NCBI RefSeq assembly: GCF_014805685.1
Contig: NC_060887.1
Span: 9,258,963-9,322,962, forward strand
DNA from: Silurus meridionalis
Lineage: Eukaryota > Chordata > Actinopteri > Siluriformes > Siluridae
DNA: 64,000 nt
Direction: 5' to 3'
This document shows positions 37,355 to 48,318 of the stretch, piece by piece; position 1 is the stretch's first letter; every line of letters starts with the position of its first letter. A model generated the notes under the pieces. The model made no database searches. It was given only the letters and a program-made list of their open reading frames with translations, and was not told where the DNA came from. Position numbers and translations under genes: made by a program.

Positions 37355-38509
37355 TGTGTCAGCTGAAATCTCATTGGATCGAATCTTTGGCCTAAACGTA
37401 CACCGGGTTGCTCTGCTGCACTCGAGTGAACTATTGGGATTAATTTAATACATATTCATGGGAAAAATATACTGCAAAATCATAAGTCAGTGATTCTGAT
37501 AGAGTGTAGGCCAGCAGAGAAAGCCTTGCTGGTCATGACGGTCCACCACTGCCTTAATCGCATGAGGTTGCCAGATCTCCTCATGCAGCATCACTCTCTG
37601 TCCTAACAAATGCTCTTGTGTATGAATGGGCAGATAACCAGAAACATAATCTTAAATCTGGTAAAAAAAAAACTCACAGTAAATGGATGTGATTGTTAGG
37701 TTTGTTCATACAGTAATTCTGTTCTATTACAGTAGTCTCTTCCACCCTCTAGTGGGCGTGGTGGGGAATGACAGAGGGTAAATTCTAAAAGCATAGTGTA
37801 GAATAGCGAACTGCAACAAATGGTGGGTAAACAACACAGTATGATCATGTTTCCTGCCTAAGGCTCAATCACAGACTTACTGGTATCATCACAAATGCAG
37901 TCTGTCTGAGTAAACAGAACACCATTGCTCTCAGCCATGACATATTAAACCACTTGCATGTGTCGGTATCCTGCCAGCACAACTCTGTGTTTTCCAAGAA
38001 AACTCACAGATACTTGATCAAATTAGGATTTGGAGATTTTGGTTAACAAATTATGTCTCTTATGTCCTCTAGTTGAATAGTGTTGCTATGAAGACACTAT
38101 TTGAAAGGTTGACTTTTTCACTATTATCTGTTCAGATACTTGTTTCTATGGTGACCATTTGCATGTAAGTTTAGCTTGACTTCCGCAAGGAAGAGGAATT
38201 TGCAGGTAATGATATCTTCGGAAATCACGAGTGGCAGCATGCTTAAACAATAACATTTAAATAATTACATTTAAACAGAAGTATTTTTCTTTAATGATTG
38301 TCCATACTCAATTACAGATACATGCATTCTTAGATAAGAGGATATAAAGAAAAGATCATTACTTACATTAAATATGTAATTTCATTGCAATTCCTGAATC
38401 TAAATACACTATATGGACAAAGGTATTTGGACACCTCACCTTCCCATCATACCCATTTCCTTCCCACCCACCCCTTCACTTGAACTCTGAGAAAATGAAG
38501 TCTATGTGA

Positions 38510-38635
38510 AGCTGTGTCTAAAATCGATCACTCATTCACTAATCTCTATATATTGTACAGAAGGTGAGTTCACTCTACAGAAAGAAGAGAATGAAAATGA
38601 GTAAGCGAATTCGGACAGTGACGTAAATATCCTAC
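38510..38635. repeat. Small MITE-like repeat
   Basis: The ends read 'GTGTCTAAAATCGA' and, in inverse, 'TTCGGACAGTG', with 'CACTCATTCACTA' and 'ATGAGTAAGCGAA' inside. It follows an isolated Tc1 terminus at 38405-38440. Symmetric and non-coding. Confidence 0.4.
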
Positions 38636-38687
38636 ATCAGAGAGGAGAGGCTATCATGGAAACATTACACCAACCACTGAATTTAAT

Positions 38688-38775
38688 TCAATTCAATTCG
38701 ATTTTATTTAAGTAGCAATTTTCACAATAAACATTGTCTCAAAGCAACCTTAAAGTGATAATAAGGTTATATAAA
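38688..38775 (-). repeat. Family R 3' part, split by a LINE fragment
   Basis: Reverse-oriented 3' end (AATTCAATTC tail complement, then 'CATTGTCTCAAAGCAACC'). The rest of the same copy resumes at about 39306, after the LINE fragment. Confidence 0.65.
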
Positions 38776-39305
38776 GGAATGTGCAAGTTTATTGCGTATG
38801 AGTTAGTATCCCTGATGTGTGATAGAAGAGTATCTGCAAGAGTAAAAGGGAAAGTTTATAGGACTGTGGTGAGACCTGTGATGTTGTATGGATTGGAGAC
38901 AGTGGCATTGAGTAAAAGACAGGAGGTGGAGCTGGAGGTAGCAGAGCTGAAGATGTTGAGGTTTTCGTTGGGAATGACGACGATGGACTGGATAGAAACA
39001 TTTATTAGAGGGACTGCGCATGTAGGACGTTTTAGAGACAAGGTGAGGGAGGCGAGATTGAGATGGTTTGGACATGTGCAGAAGAGGGACATGGGGTATA
39101 TCAGTAGGAGAATGCAGAGGATGGAGCTGCCAGGAAGGAGGAAAAGAGGAAGACCAAGGTGGAGGTTCATGGATGTGGTGAGGGAAGACATGCAGGTAGT
39201 CAGTTTGAAAGAAGCAGATGTAGAGGACAGGGGGGTATGGAGACAGATGATCCGCTGTGGTGACCCATAATGGGAGAAGCCAAAAGAAGAAGAGAAAGAA
39301 GTTTG
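38776..39305 (+). mobile_element. Non-LTR retrotransposon, 3'-terminal fragment with long open frame
   Basis: About 170 open codons of the carboxyl end of a LINE reverse-transcriptase protein: KGKVYRTVVRPVMLYGLET, LRWFGHVQKRDMGYISRR, LPGRRKRGRPRWRFMDVVRE, and a final RQMIRCGDP, followed by an AAG-rich tail. The YG-x-E and RWFGHV motifs are typical of this protein end. It inserted into a family R copy, is 5'-truncated, and is much less decayed than the gypsy remnants. Confidence 0.85.
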
Positions 39306-39640
39306 TATACCTAATGGGCAAGGCAGTGGCGACTGTGGCAAAGAAAAACTCACTGAAATGGTATGAGGAAGAAACCTTGAGAGGAACCAGACTCATCTTC
39401 ATATCTCCATCTGGGTGGCACCAAATGTCCATTCAATGCAGTCCCATTGTTGAGGGTGTGCCATAGTAGGTGTGTAAATGTTGAACTATTAATGCAACCT
39501 ATGGTCCTGAGCCATTGTAGTAAATTATTGATATATAGTAATTACAGTCCGAAACAATCTTTAAAGTTGGATCTGCAGGCTGTGGAACCATCCTCAGTCT
39601 GCACAGAGTAGTCTTAATTGAGAAGGACTTCATCCAGAGG
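39306..39640 (-). repeat. Family R copy, distal part
   Basis: Continuation of the copy at 38688-38775, with 'GTGGCACCAAATGTCCATTC' and 'CCTGAGCCATTGTAG' blocks. Confidence 0.65.
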
Positions 39641-39725
39641 AAGCACATTGGGATGAACCAGGCAGATCCAAAGAGAAGAAAGGACAGGAACACTAGACAC
39701 TTGAACCTCAGGGGCATGCTTACTC

Positions 39726-39728
<3 letters not shown>

Positions 39729-39788
<60 letters not shown>
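39729..39788. repeat. (GA)n microsatellite
   Basis: An uninterrupted GA run of about 30 units. Confidence 0.95.
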
Positions 39789-39794
<6 letters not shown>

Positions 39795-40432
39795 AGGTGT
39801 GACAAGAATAAAGATTTTACAGCATTCCTAATGTTTAACTGTTTAAGGACACTATACAGTGTGATCAGGTTGTGATAAAGATCTAAGGGGAAGACCTACT
39901 TACAAAAGGGTTGACTAAATAAACGTTTTCAGTCTCAGACTGTGTCTGAGTCCTGAACACTAATTAAAAGGTTGCTCCATAACTTTGATGCTTTGTAAGA
40001 GAAAGATTTGCCCACTGCTGTTGTCTTCATTATTCTAAAGTAATCAAAATGACTCCAGGCATTGAATCCCATGTGATTAAAATAACATAAACCTGATCAG
40101 AAATACATCTGGATCATATTTTTTTAAAAATTATATATATATTTTCTTTTTGAATAAAATGTAAATTATACAATTAGAATAAGAATAAAACAAAAGTATA
40201 AAATACAAATATAAAATCAAATAAAATACTTTGAATTTAGTGTTGCATTCAATTTATACATTTGATTGTAAGTGTTCCCTGGGATACTCTTTTTGAATTG
40301 TTGATGCATTGCTTTACCAAATGAGCTATAGAATTTCACAAAAATATAATATAAACTGATTTTTCAGTATCTGCCTTGCACAAAATGTACAAAATGTAAA
40401 GTGTTTACTCACAAACTGCTCCATCACTTCAC

Positions 40433-42447
40433 CTGCAGGCCTCTCCATAATCTGTTCTCTTCAGAAAAGAGTGTGCTTCACCAGGTTCCTCAACCTCAGA
40501 GTAACTGGGGTTGCTTTTACGCAACTCCAGGGTGATGGCATCAAGGTGTTCTGAGAAACTTGTCTCATCCTTGTCCCATTACTTCCAGGTCCAACACAAT
40601 CTGAGGTAGGTGAACAGTATTGTGCAGTATGTCATTTTGAATTGAGACATCAAGCTTAAAAACTGATGTATCACTTAAGAAAAACTAAACCAGATACCTC
40701 CTGTGAACAGGCAGAATCATTATATGCTATCATTATATCCAGTGGTTCTTTTCTACATTTTGCACTCTGAAAAAATAAGGTCAACATGTTTCATGTTAAG
40801 ACCAATTTAATCTGCCTTCTAAACTAAAATGTATTGAACTGAACTTGCCTTTTGTTGTTGACTAAGTCTCTCAGAGTCTGTTTGTCCTGTTTGTACTTCT
40901 TTTTCATTTGCAGGATTTCAATGGAATCCTCCCTTTTTTTTAAATGTGTTTCTAAGGCATTTCAAGAAGGTATCCTGTAGACACATTTATACTTTCTTTC
41001 AAAATAGATTTTTGTCTGTGAATATTTTCACAGTATTAAATGTGTGCATACGTAACCAGAGGAGCTATCGTCCTTCAAAAACGGAAAGCGGGTGATCAAT
41101 CTTTTCAGAACATCGCTATCGATTTTATGATTCGGGTACCTAAGAAATAAAAATATATCATTTCAGTACAAAACAACCAACAAGTTTGACATTCACCTGT
41201 TATACAATACACTAATATACACTACTGTACCAGGTGTGTTTGGTGATGCTGTCAAACAACACTTGAATTAGTAATGCAATAAGTCTTATCCTTCCACTTA
41301 AAGCTGGGATCCTTTCTCTGAAAAGCTGCTTGCAATTCAGGGGGAAAGATAGGCATGTTGTATACTGCTGGCAAAGGTTGGGCAACAAATAAGTCACAGG
41401 GTTCTTGTCTGTAAACATAAATACAAAGTTAAAGTTTTTTATACAGGATATTTATTTTTTTTTGTATTGCGCTTATAACAATGGGGAACCCATTGGATGC
41501 ACGGGATGTCCATTTATTACAAATAAAGGATTTTGAGGTGTACAGTGATGGTGATCAGAAGCAAGGTGTAGTCCTGAGTCAGTGTAGCAGACTGTTGACA
41601 TTAACTACAGTCCAAATCCATCCTCAAAGCTCCTGTTCTTACTCTGTAATTTCATGGAACCCCACGGCGTTGATGAGAAACATTCCAAGCTGCGCACAAT
41701 CGCCTCCACTTGAAAAGAACACTATCAAGAGGCAGGCCTGGACGAAGTAGGCGGGTACTTGCAATCTGTTTGGACTTCAAAACAATTATAGATACTGAAT
41801 AGAAGATATTTGGGGACAGTTAATTCCAGTAAATATAAGTTAAGATAAGAATTTTAAGCATAGTTATTATTACACATTTAATAATTTTTTTCTCTAAAAT
41901 ATATGCCTTATGTTCAAATAATTAAAACAACACGCTTTTCGCATAAATGTCCAAATTAGTCTAACTTAGCTATGACATTAACAATGGTAAATAGCTACTA
42001 CATCACTGTCATTACCCGTCTGCTTCAGTTGGAGCATTGAAAATATTAAAAATGACATACTGTTCATGAAAATTCATACAATAAAGTATGTAAGATTACT
42101 GTGAGTTTTTAATGATATATGATTTGTTAATGATAATTTACCTAAATAATGGAAAACGAAATTAAGGCTATATTACGTTACATTAATATAAAATTGGTTA
42201 AAATACAAAGCTACTAAAGGGTCAAAGTTAAGAACTTCTACACCTGTTAACATAAGCCGGGGAAAAACACTCAAGGAAGCCTCTCAGTGCTAACGTTCCC
42301 CAGCACAGTTAAATATTATCCATTGTGCTTCTAGAATCACCATGTAACACAAGAGCTTCTCCAACTAATGGATATATTAACTGATGTCACTAAATATTTC
42401 AGTAATATGATTTCAAAAACGTGAAAACTTAACTTACTTGCGGACAT
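40433..42447 (-). pseudogene. SAMD3-like gene, multi-exon, frame-disrupted
   Basis: Five minus-strand exons can be placed. Exon 1 is 42447-42438 (ATG, GTAAGT donor). Exon 2 is 41408-41231. Exon 3 is 41139-41052. Exon 4 is 40974-40859 (GC-type donor). Exon 5 is 40600-40433. The exon 2-3 join makes KHTWYPNHKIDSDVLKRLIT then RFPFLKDD, and exon 4 continues GY-DTFLKCLRNTFKKK. This order (P-F block, YP block, K/R-F-PFL-x-D, GY-x-x-x-L-x-x-x-F-K-x-x-R) fits a large fish family annotated as SAMD3-like, as I remember it. Exon 5 has DETSFSEHLDAITLELRKS, also family-like. The family-like peptides change frame inside exon 2, at an A-rich run in exon 4, and up to three times in exon 5, and no further 3' exons were found. 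It is a decayed gene, unless the assembly has base-level errors. SAMD3 identity is tentative. Confidence 0.5.
41455..41725 (-). repeat. Family R copy in intron 1 of the SAMD3-like pseudogene
   Basis: Blocks 'GTCCTGAGTCAGTGTAGCAG' and 'AGTCCAAATCCATCCTCAAAG' minus one base match the copies at 60.3 and 62.9 kb. Confidence 0.65.
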
Positions 42448-42560
42448 TTTGCGATTACATAACCAAGCAAATTCCGAAAATCCGCGAATTTTGGACGCAC
42501 CCCTGCAGCCCCTATAGTACCTTAGTGAATTTATCTACACATTTTGTCACTTTATTACAT
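42448..42560 (-). promoter_or_regulatory. Presumed promoter and 5' leader of the SAMD3-like pseudogene
   Basis: A locally CpG-containing, GC-richer stretch directly upstream of the minus-strand ATG. No TATA box is evident. Inferred only from position. Confidence 0.3.
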
Positions 42561-43595
42561 TCCCTCCGGGCTCGATTAAACCATAACAATATGGTATGCT
42601 ACAGAATTAAATAAAGACCTGGTTCGTTTATTTATTTCACAAAATTATTTGTCAGAAAGGCAAACTATAATGTATTAGGAACTATAATACTTGTTGACTT
42701 GTGACTTTCTTTTTTTTGACTACTGCAGTCATTTCTGTGGGTCTTGACATAAAAAGCTTTGTGAATGTGTTGTGTTAGCCTATAATTACTGTAAGTGTAC
42801 ACTTCAGTCATAAAACATGAATTATGGAAGTTCTACATAGAACCATTTTATTGCTAAAAGGTTCTTTTGGCCAAGTACAGAACCCCCAGAGTCTTTTACT
42901 GCTGTACACACTAAAACAGAAAAAACATCCAGGGATGCTACATAAACCGAAAGTTTACTTCTAGCTTCATGTTTACCCAGTAGAAATAGATCTACAAAAA
43001 TAAACAAGTAAATGATCATATAATATTTACATAACAGGGTTTCCTATGAGTGTTTACGAGCTGTCTCAAGAGCCACATGCTATGAAATGTACACGGTTTT
43101 TGCTAATTTGCTCTTTTTTGTTTTTGGCAAAACTTCTTTGATGCTGTGTAGCATTGCAGTATGGGAAATAGTCTGCTAGTGAGTGTACAGTAAAGATACA
43201 CTGTGCACTGATGAGTCAACAAATACAAAATGGCTGATACTTGATAGAGTGCATTATATAGGGGATATGGAGCAGTTTTAAACCAACATAAGATTTGACA
43301 TTTTACAAAACCTAGAACAATCATTTTTTTCATACCGGAGGAATGAGGTGTAAATATTTTTTTGACAGGTTGGACATCCCAATTTAAAACAGTGAGGAGG
43401 TGAAATACAGTGAGATTGTTTATATACTGCAGTGTGGTGGTACCTTGGGTAGCTTTACCAGTTTTCAGTTCCAAACTTTATACCTGAGCTTGGTTTATTG
43501 TCTAAGTAGAGTTTCACCTGTACTACCTGTGTCTAAATATTTTTCCTGTAGGATCTATAATTTCCTCCCACCTTTTCAAAACTGCAGTCAGTAGG
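42561..43595. other. Intergenic, no gene seen
   Basis: AT-rich. A 123-codon minus-strand frame at 43103-43474 has no recognisable motif and no splice context. Confidence 0.35.
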
Positions 43596-43599
43596 TGGA

Positions 43600-43742
43600 T
43601 CTGCTTTTGGCATGCGCCTTTATCCAGAATGACTTACAACTAAGCAGTAGGGGGTAAAGGGCCCAGAGGTGCAGGTTGGGTTTTGAATTCATTGCGTTCT
43701 AATACAGATTCCAATGTCTTATCCACTGAGCTACTGTATCAC
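43600..43742 (-). repeat. tRNA-derived SINE
   Basis: The minus strand begins with TACAGTAGCTCAGTGGATAA, which has a polymerase III A box. The 3' end carries the 'CATTCTGGATAAAGGCG' type terminus. First of three adjacent copies. Confidence 0.8.
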
Positions 43743-43769
43743 CTCCCCCTAAAAAGCTGCACCCCATAC

Positions 43770-43950
43770 TTTTAAAGAATTTGGCAGATACCCTTATCCA
43801 GGGTGGCTTACATTGATCTCATCAATACAACCAAGCAGCTATGAGGTTTAGTGTCTTGCTTAGAGGCCCTGGAGTGAGAGTTTGGTATGGCTAGGATTTG
43901 AACCCATGTCCTTAAGATCCAAAGGTCAATACCTCAACCACTAAGAGTTG
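43770..43950 (-). repeat. tRNA-derived SINE
   Basis: Same family and orientation as the previous copy. It contains a B-box-like 'GGGTTCAAATCC' on the minus strand and the 'CCTGGATAAGGGTATCTGCC' 3' end. Confidence 0.8.
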
Positions 43951-44135
43951 TTTTGGTGATGTAGATGGTTAAGATGTTGGACTTTTGACTGAAAGGTTGT
44001 AAGATCAAATCCCAGCACCACCAATCTGCCAATGATGGGCCCTTGAGCAACAACCTTTTCCTGCTTAGTTGTATAAATTAGATAATTGTACGTCGCTCTG
44101 GAAAAGGGCATCTACCAAATGTAGTGTAATGCAGA
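43951..44135 (+). repeat. tRNA-derived SINE
   Basis: Opposite orientation to its left neighbour, so the two meet head to head. It carries 'GGTTGTAAGATCAAATCCC' and the 'CGCTCTGGAAAAGGGCATC' 3' end. Confidence 0.8.
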
Positions 44136-44441
44136 ACATTTACCCCCTCCTATCCTTAATTTGAAAGGACATTATTTAATAATGACATAAAAAAACATTT
44201 CTATTTTCTTTATCAAGTCATCTTCAAACCAACTTTAAAGATGACACTTTGAAACTTTCTCTCTCTCATAACCTTCAATTTTTGCAAAGAGAATAAAGGT
44301 GTTTTTTCTTAATCCCTAGACTGCCCATATATGGCTCGTTTCCGGTGTCTCATTAATTCGTCATCGTGGTAGCGTGTTGTGAAGTGGGTTTGGAGATAAC
44401 CGTCATTACTCAGAAACCCAAACGAGGAAGTGAGTCATAGA

Positions 44442-44555
44442 ACGCGTCCCAAATCGCAAAGACTTGTACTAAGTAGGGTACAAATGAGCACGTGGTAAGC
44501 ACGTGGTAGTGCACAGTTCATAGTGGTGAAGTGTGCTGTTTGGGACGCAGCCGTG
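44442..44555. repeat. Small MITE with 'GCGTCCCAAAT' inverted ends
   Basis: Starts with ACGCGTCCCAAATCGCA and ends with TTTGGGACGCAG, an inverted terminal pair of about 10 bases. It contains two CACGTG hexamers at 44489-44494 and 44500-44505. A related element is at 38.5 kb. Confidence 0.6.
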
Positions 44556-44639
44556 TGTTTTAATGGGAAAGTCTGCTTTCTTCAACACAAAGCAAGTGCG
44601 AAACGTGGACTGGTGTAAAGAGGAAGTAACGTAAAATAA

Positions 44640-44735
44640 CAGCAAACAATATAGAGTTTAGAGATCTGGATCATCAGCAGCATATTTCGGATAAAAACAT
44701 ACGTTTCTTCATTAAAGATCTTTTAAAGAGGCAAG
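44640..44735 (+). promoter_or_regulatory. Possible 5' non-coding exon of the BTG-family gene
   Basis: A non-coding stretch ending in AGGCAAG directly before GTGAGT, a consensus donor, 3.6 kb upstream of the first coding exon on the same strand. BTG-family genes can have leader exons, but no transcript evidence is visible, so the link is inference. Confidence 0.25.
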
Positions 44736-44739
44736 GTGA

Positions 44740-46377
44740 GTTCAAGTAATGTAAAGTCTAAGAAGTCAGGTATAAACTATATATAACTATAGTTATGTGA
44801 TTTATAACAAAGAGTCTGATAAATTAATCAAAAATAATTAGTCTACACAAACCAGTCATGTTTATCATCTATATAAATAACTTTATCCCCTTGTTTAGAA
44901 AGAGCTCTAATATTTAGAGTTTATATAAAAAATAATAACAAGGGGTATGGAAATAAATAGGAAAGGAGGACATTATATAAAGTTACTTATATATTTCTCT
45001 TTGGTGTAAATTACATTTCTATTTCCTTCCTTCAGAAGGTTATTATTTTAATCTAGTATGATCCAAAAGATATTTTGTTACTCATGGCACAGAGTTTTGG
45101 CCACGTGATGAGGCTGGACACAATGCCACACCGTGTGGCCTCACCACCATCTGTGTATCTCCTCTCTGGTGTGTGTCAATGTGACAGGACAGGTGGTGGC
45201 GGTGATGTAAACCTGTATTTATTCATGTACAGCTGGAAATTATTGCCAGGAATTGGTGTAAAAAACACCCAGTGAGGTTCATGTATTTTTCTTTCCTTTT
45301 ATGAAGGTTGGTGATTGTCCATCGAAAAGTCGAACGTGTGAGAGTTTAGGATTTTAAACACAATCCATCAAGCCAGAACCTTTTATTTCATCATTCTGAA
45401 ATGGCGATTTTCTGTTTATCACCTCAGATTGATGTATAAGCGTCACACCAAACACAAAGGATCATGTCGTCTTGTCATGATGCAGCATTGAGACAAACAA
45501 AGATTGTGATGTTTCATGCTGTTTGTTACATAATGCGACGTACTATTAATAATAAATGTGGGGTTTTTTTGTCACGTACAACATCTTAAATCAGTAGTTC
45601 CTTAAAAGTTGTTTCTTTTGTAAATCAATCGACTTTTCACCGTAGTGACACGAGAATTGAAGAAGTGATCGACTTATTGGTTTCATCGTACACATGTGAA
45701 TCAGCACTGTAAACCTACGCATAGTTTATAGCGGTCTCTCAAAATAGGTTTGTGTTCAGTCACAGTGGAAAACCCCAAAATGATTTGACCTAACTAGACG
45801 GATGTTTCAAAAGTTACATGAAATGTATTTTCTGGTGTCATGTCAGAGCGTAGAAAAAGACCCTTAATTAACTTTCGAAAAATGTAAACCCTCTGACCTG
45901 TTGCCGTGTTACAGGCTGTTGCATAATACTGTAGTAGTCAGCAGAAAACCGCTTGCTTTTAAACCGACAGGAAAATGAATGTGGATAAGCTGTGCTACTG
46001 AGGCATGGCATGGTTTCACATGAATTCGGAGCTAGTAAAGTGGATTTCAAAAATGGTATAATTGCATTATTTATCTCATTTGAATTGAGTTTCAGAATTC
46101 ACATCACAATGTCTTTACAGTTTATAGCTTATGATTGTTGCTCTTTTAAGAAATTGAGAAAAATGGAAAGTAAAATCCATTTAAAATATTTATCAAGTCT
46201 TCTCTCTGAGCATCTCTGTATGTCTCCTGAACATGTTGATTTATATACTTTATATACATGGTTTAACTTGGTATTTTGCACACTGCGTGCTAATTATCCA
46301 ATTAGTTTCCCAGATATTTTTATAATTTCCTATCTCTGTATGGTTGCATTGCATTATGAGATATCCCGTCCTCTTTT

Positions 46378-46418
<41 letters not shown>

Positions 46419-46834
46419 TCAGCATGCGTACTGTTCTCTGTGTACCAAGTTTATAACAAAACTATAATGTATTTTATAAAAAATAAAAAAAAAAGTCCCC
46501 ACTCCTCCTCCTTGTCCGCAGCCACAATAACATATCACACATGCTGAATATCATTGAAATAAGGTTTGGATTAATTCAGTTTTATTACATATATTAAATC
46601 CTCTGATGTAAAGTGCTCTGTGTGGATGAAGATATTTTCACTTACACTGTTGTTGTTCTACTGCATGCCCTTTCTCTGACTTTCCATATGTGGTCACATG
46701 GATCCTGAACCAAATATATTTGCATCTCATTTGCATTTTATGCAAATTTTGTAGTATGAGCTCACTTTTATGGCAACTCGTCTGTTAGGATAAAGAAAAG
46801 TACAAGAAAATCCCTGTTCAGTAAAAGAAATGGT
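44740..46834. other. Upstream/intronic stretch, no coding exon seen
   Basis: AT-rich with one (TTTA)n run at 46375-46417. The frames at 45.07 and 45.99 kb show no family motif. Confidence 0.4.
46375..46417. repeat. (TTTA)n microsatellite
   Basis: About eleven tetranucleotide units. Confidence 0.9.
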
Positions 46835-47110
46835 AATGGAAACTCCAGCATTCAAATACACACGGGAGTTCGTTATCAGCAGAAGACAAGTTCCTTTTTA
46901 AATAAGTTCTCTCGAGTAAACACAAGCAATCTACACCGGATTTTTTTACAAAAATATATCTGTTTATAATGTTTTACTGTTCTGCAAACCAAACACACTT
47001 AAAATCCGGTGTAGATTGCTTGTGTTTACTCGATAGAGCTTATTTAAAAAGGAACTTGTCTTCTGCTGATAACGAACTCCCGTGTGTATTTGAATGCTGG
47101 AGTTTCCATT
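46835..47110. repeat. Snapback inverted repeat, 110-bp arms
   Basis: The left arm 46835-46944 and right arm 47001-47110 are reverse complements with two mismatches by eye, separated by a 56-bp spacer. No transposase, no polymerase III box and no obvious target-site duplication were found. A transcript through it would form a long, nearly perfect hairpin. Confidence 0.9.
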
Positions 47111-47472
47111 TTACTTGATGATTAATTTGTTGTTGAACAAAAGACATCCAATTATATATGGATTGAGGGATGTGTTCTACTTAAATGTTTTACTTATTTC
47201 AGCATGCTTTAACAAAAGACTGCATTTTAGAAACACACAAGATAGTTATTTATTCATAAATGAATTAATTCATTCCATCCTTCATGCTTTCACTACATCG
47301 ATATGCGATCATTTTCTTGAAGCTGTACATAAAAATGCAAAAGAATCCATATAGTCATAAAAACGTTAGCGGAGACGGGACAAAACAGCAACAAATGGTG
47401 TTTCCGGTTCGGGCCGAGTTGCCACGTTGACAAACTTGCGACCCACCACTTATTTTTTTGAACTCCGGAAAA

Positions 47473-47616
47473 ACTATATGACCAAAGAGTTGCAGACTCC
47501 TGATCATTCTGCTTATATGTGCTTTTTTTTTTTTGAAGACCCTCTTCATGATCGTCTTCAAAAAAAGCACATATAAGCAGGATGATCAGGAGTCTGCAAC
47601 TCTTTGGTCATATAGT
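47473..47616. repeat. Snapback inverted repeat, about 65-bp arms, 13-bp loop
   Basis: The left arm 47473-47540 and right arm 47554-47616 pair with a single mismatch plus a length difference in the T/A run (12 T against 7 A). The loop is 47541-47553. It lies 360 bp from the larger hairpin, and the two arm sequences are unrelated. Confidence 0.9.
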
Positions 47617-47810
47617 GTAACAATAAATTGGCATGCACATATATTAAACATTGTTTATATTCACACTAGTGTAAGTATGAAGATATAATCATAGTTTTCT
47701 TCATTTTCATTTTGTTGACACTATTCTTTGTCTTGCAAGCACTCTGGTCAAACATGACATGAGAGTGTATTACAATTAAAAACAGAAAAAGAATGAAAAT
47801 CGAACTATTA

Positions 47811-48229
47811 TACGGTGCCTTCTGAAAGTATTCACAGCGCCTCACGTTTTTCACTTTACAGCCTTATTCCAAAATGGATTACATTCATTATTTTCCTCAG
47901 AATTCTACAAACAATACCCCATAATGACAAGAGAAAAGAGGTTTGTTTGAAATCTTTGAAAATGTATTAAAAAAAATTATAAAATCATATGTATATAAAG
48001 TCTTTGCCATGACACTCAAAATTGAGCTCAGGCGCATCCTGTTTCCACTGATCGTCCTTAAGATGTTTTTACAACTTGATTGGAGTCTTGTGGTAAATTC
48101 GGTTGATTGGACATGCTTTGGAAAAGCACACACACCTGTCTTATATAAAGTCCGACAGTTACCGGTGCACATCAAAGCGCAAACCAAGCCTGCGAAGTTT
48201 GTTCTCTGAATACTTTCCGGGTGCACTGT
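47811..48229. mobile_element. Tc1-like MITE with TA target sites
   Basis: The termini read TACGGTGCCTTCTGAAAGTA and, inverted from the right, TACAGTGCACCCGGAAAGTA. TA is present on both sides. The body matches a common non-autonomous Tc1/mariner derivative of fishes ('ACAATACCCCATAATGACAA', 'TTGATTGGACATG'). It sits 90 bp before the first BTG coding exon and has no coding capacity. Confidence 0.8.
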
Positions 48230-48318
48230 AAAATATACAGTTGCACAAAAGACAAATTACTATGAGTAATAATTGATTGTCTAATTTAAATCTTAATATT
48301 TCTCAAGGCAGCAAGAAG

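Noticed and set aside
38803..39432. Minus-strand frames of 209 and 165 codons
   Set aside because: They are antisense to the LINE fragment, whose plus-strand frame has clear reverse-transcriptase tail motifs.
43103..43474. Minus-strand frame of 123 codons
   Set aside because: No motif, no splice context and AT-driven composition. Length alone is not enough.
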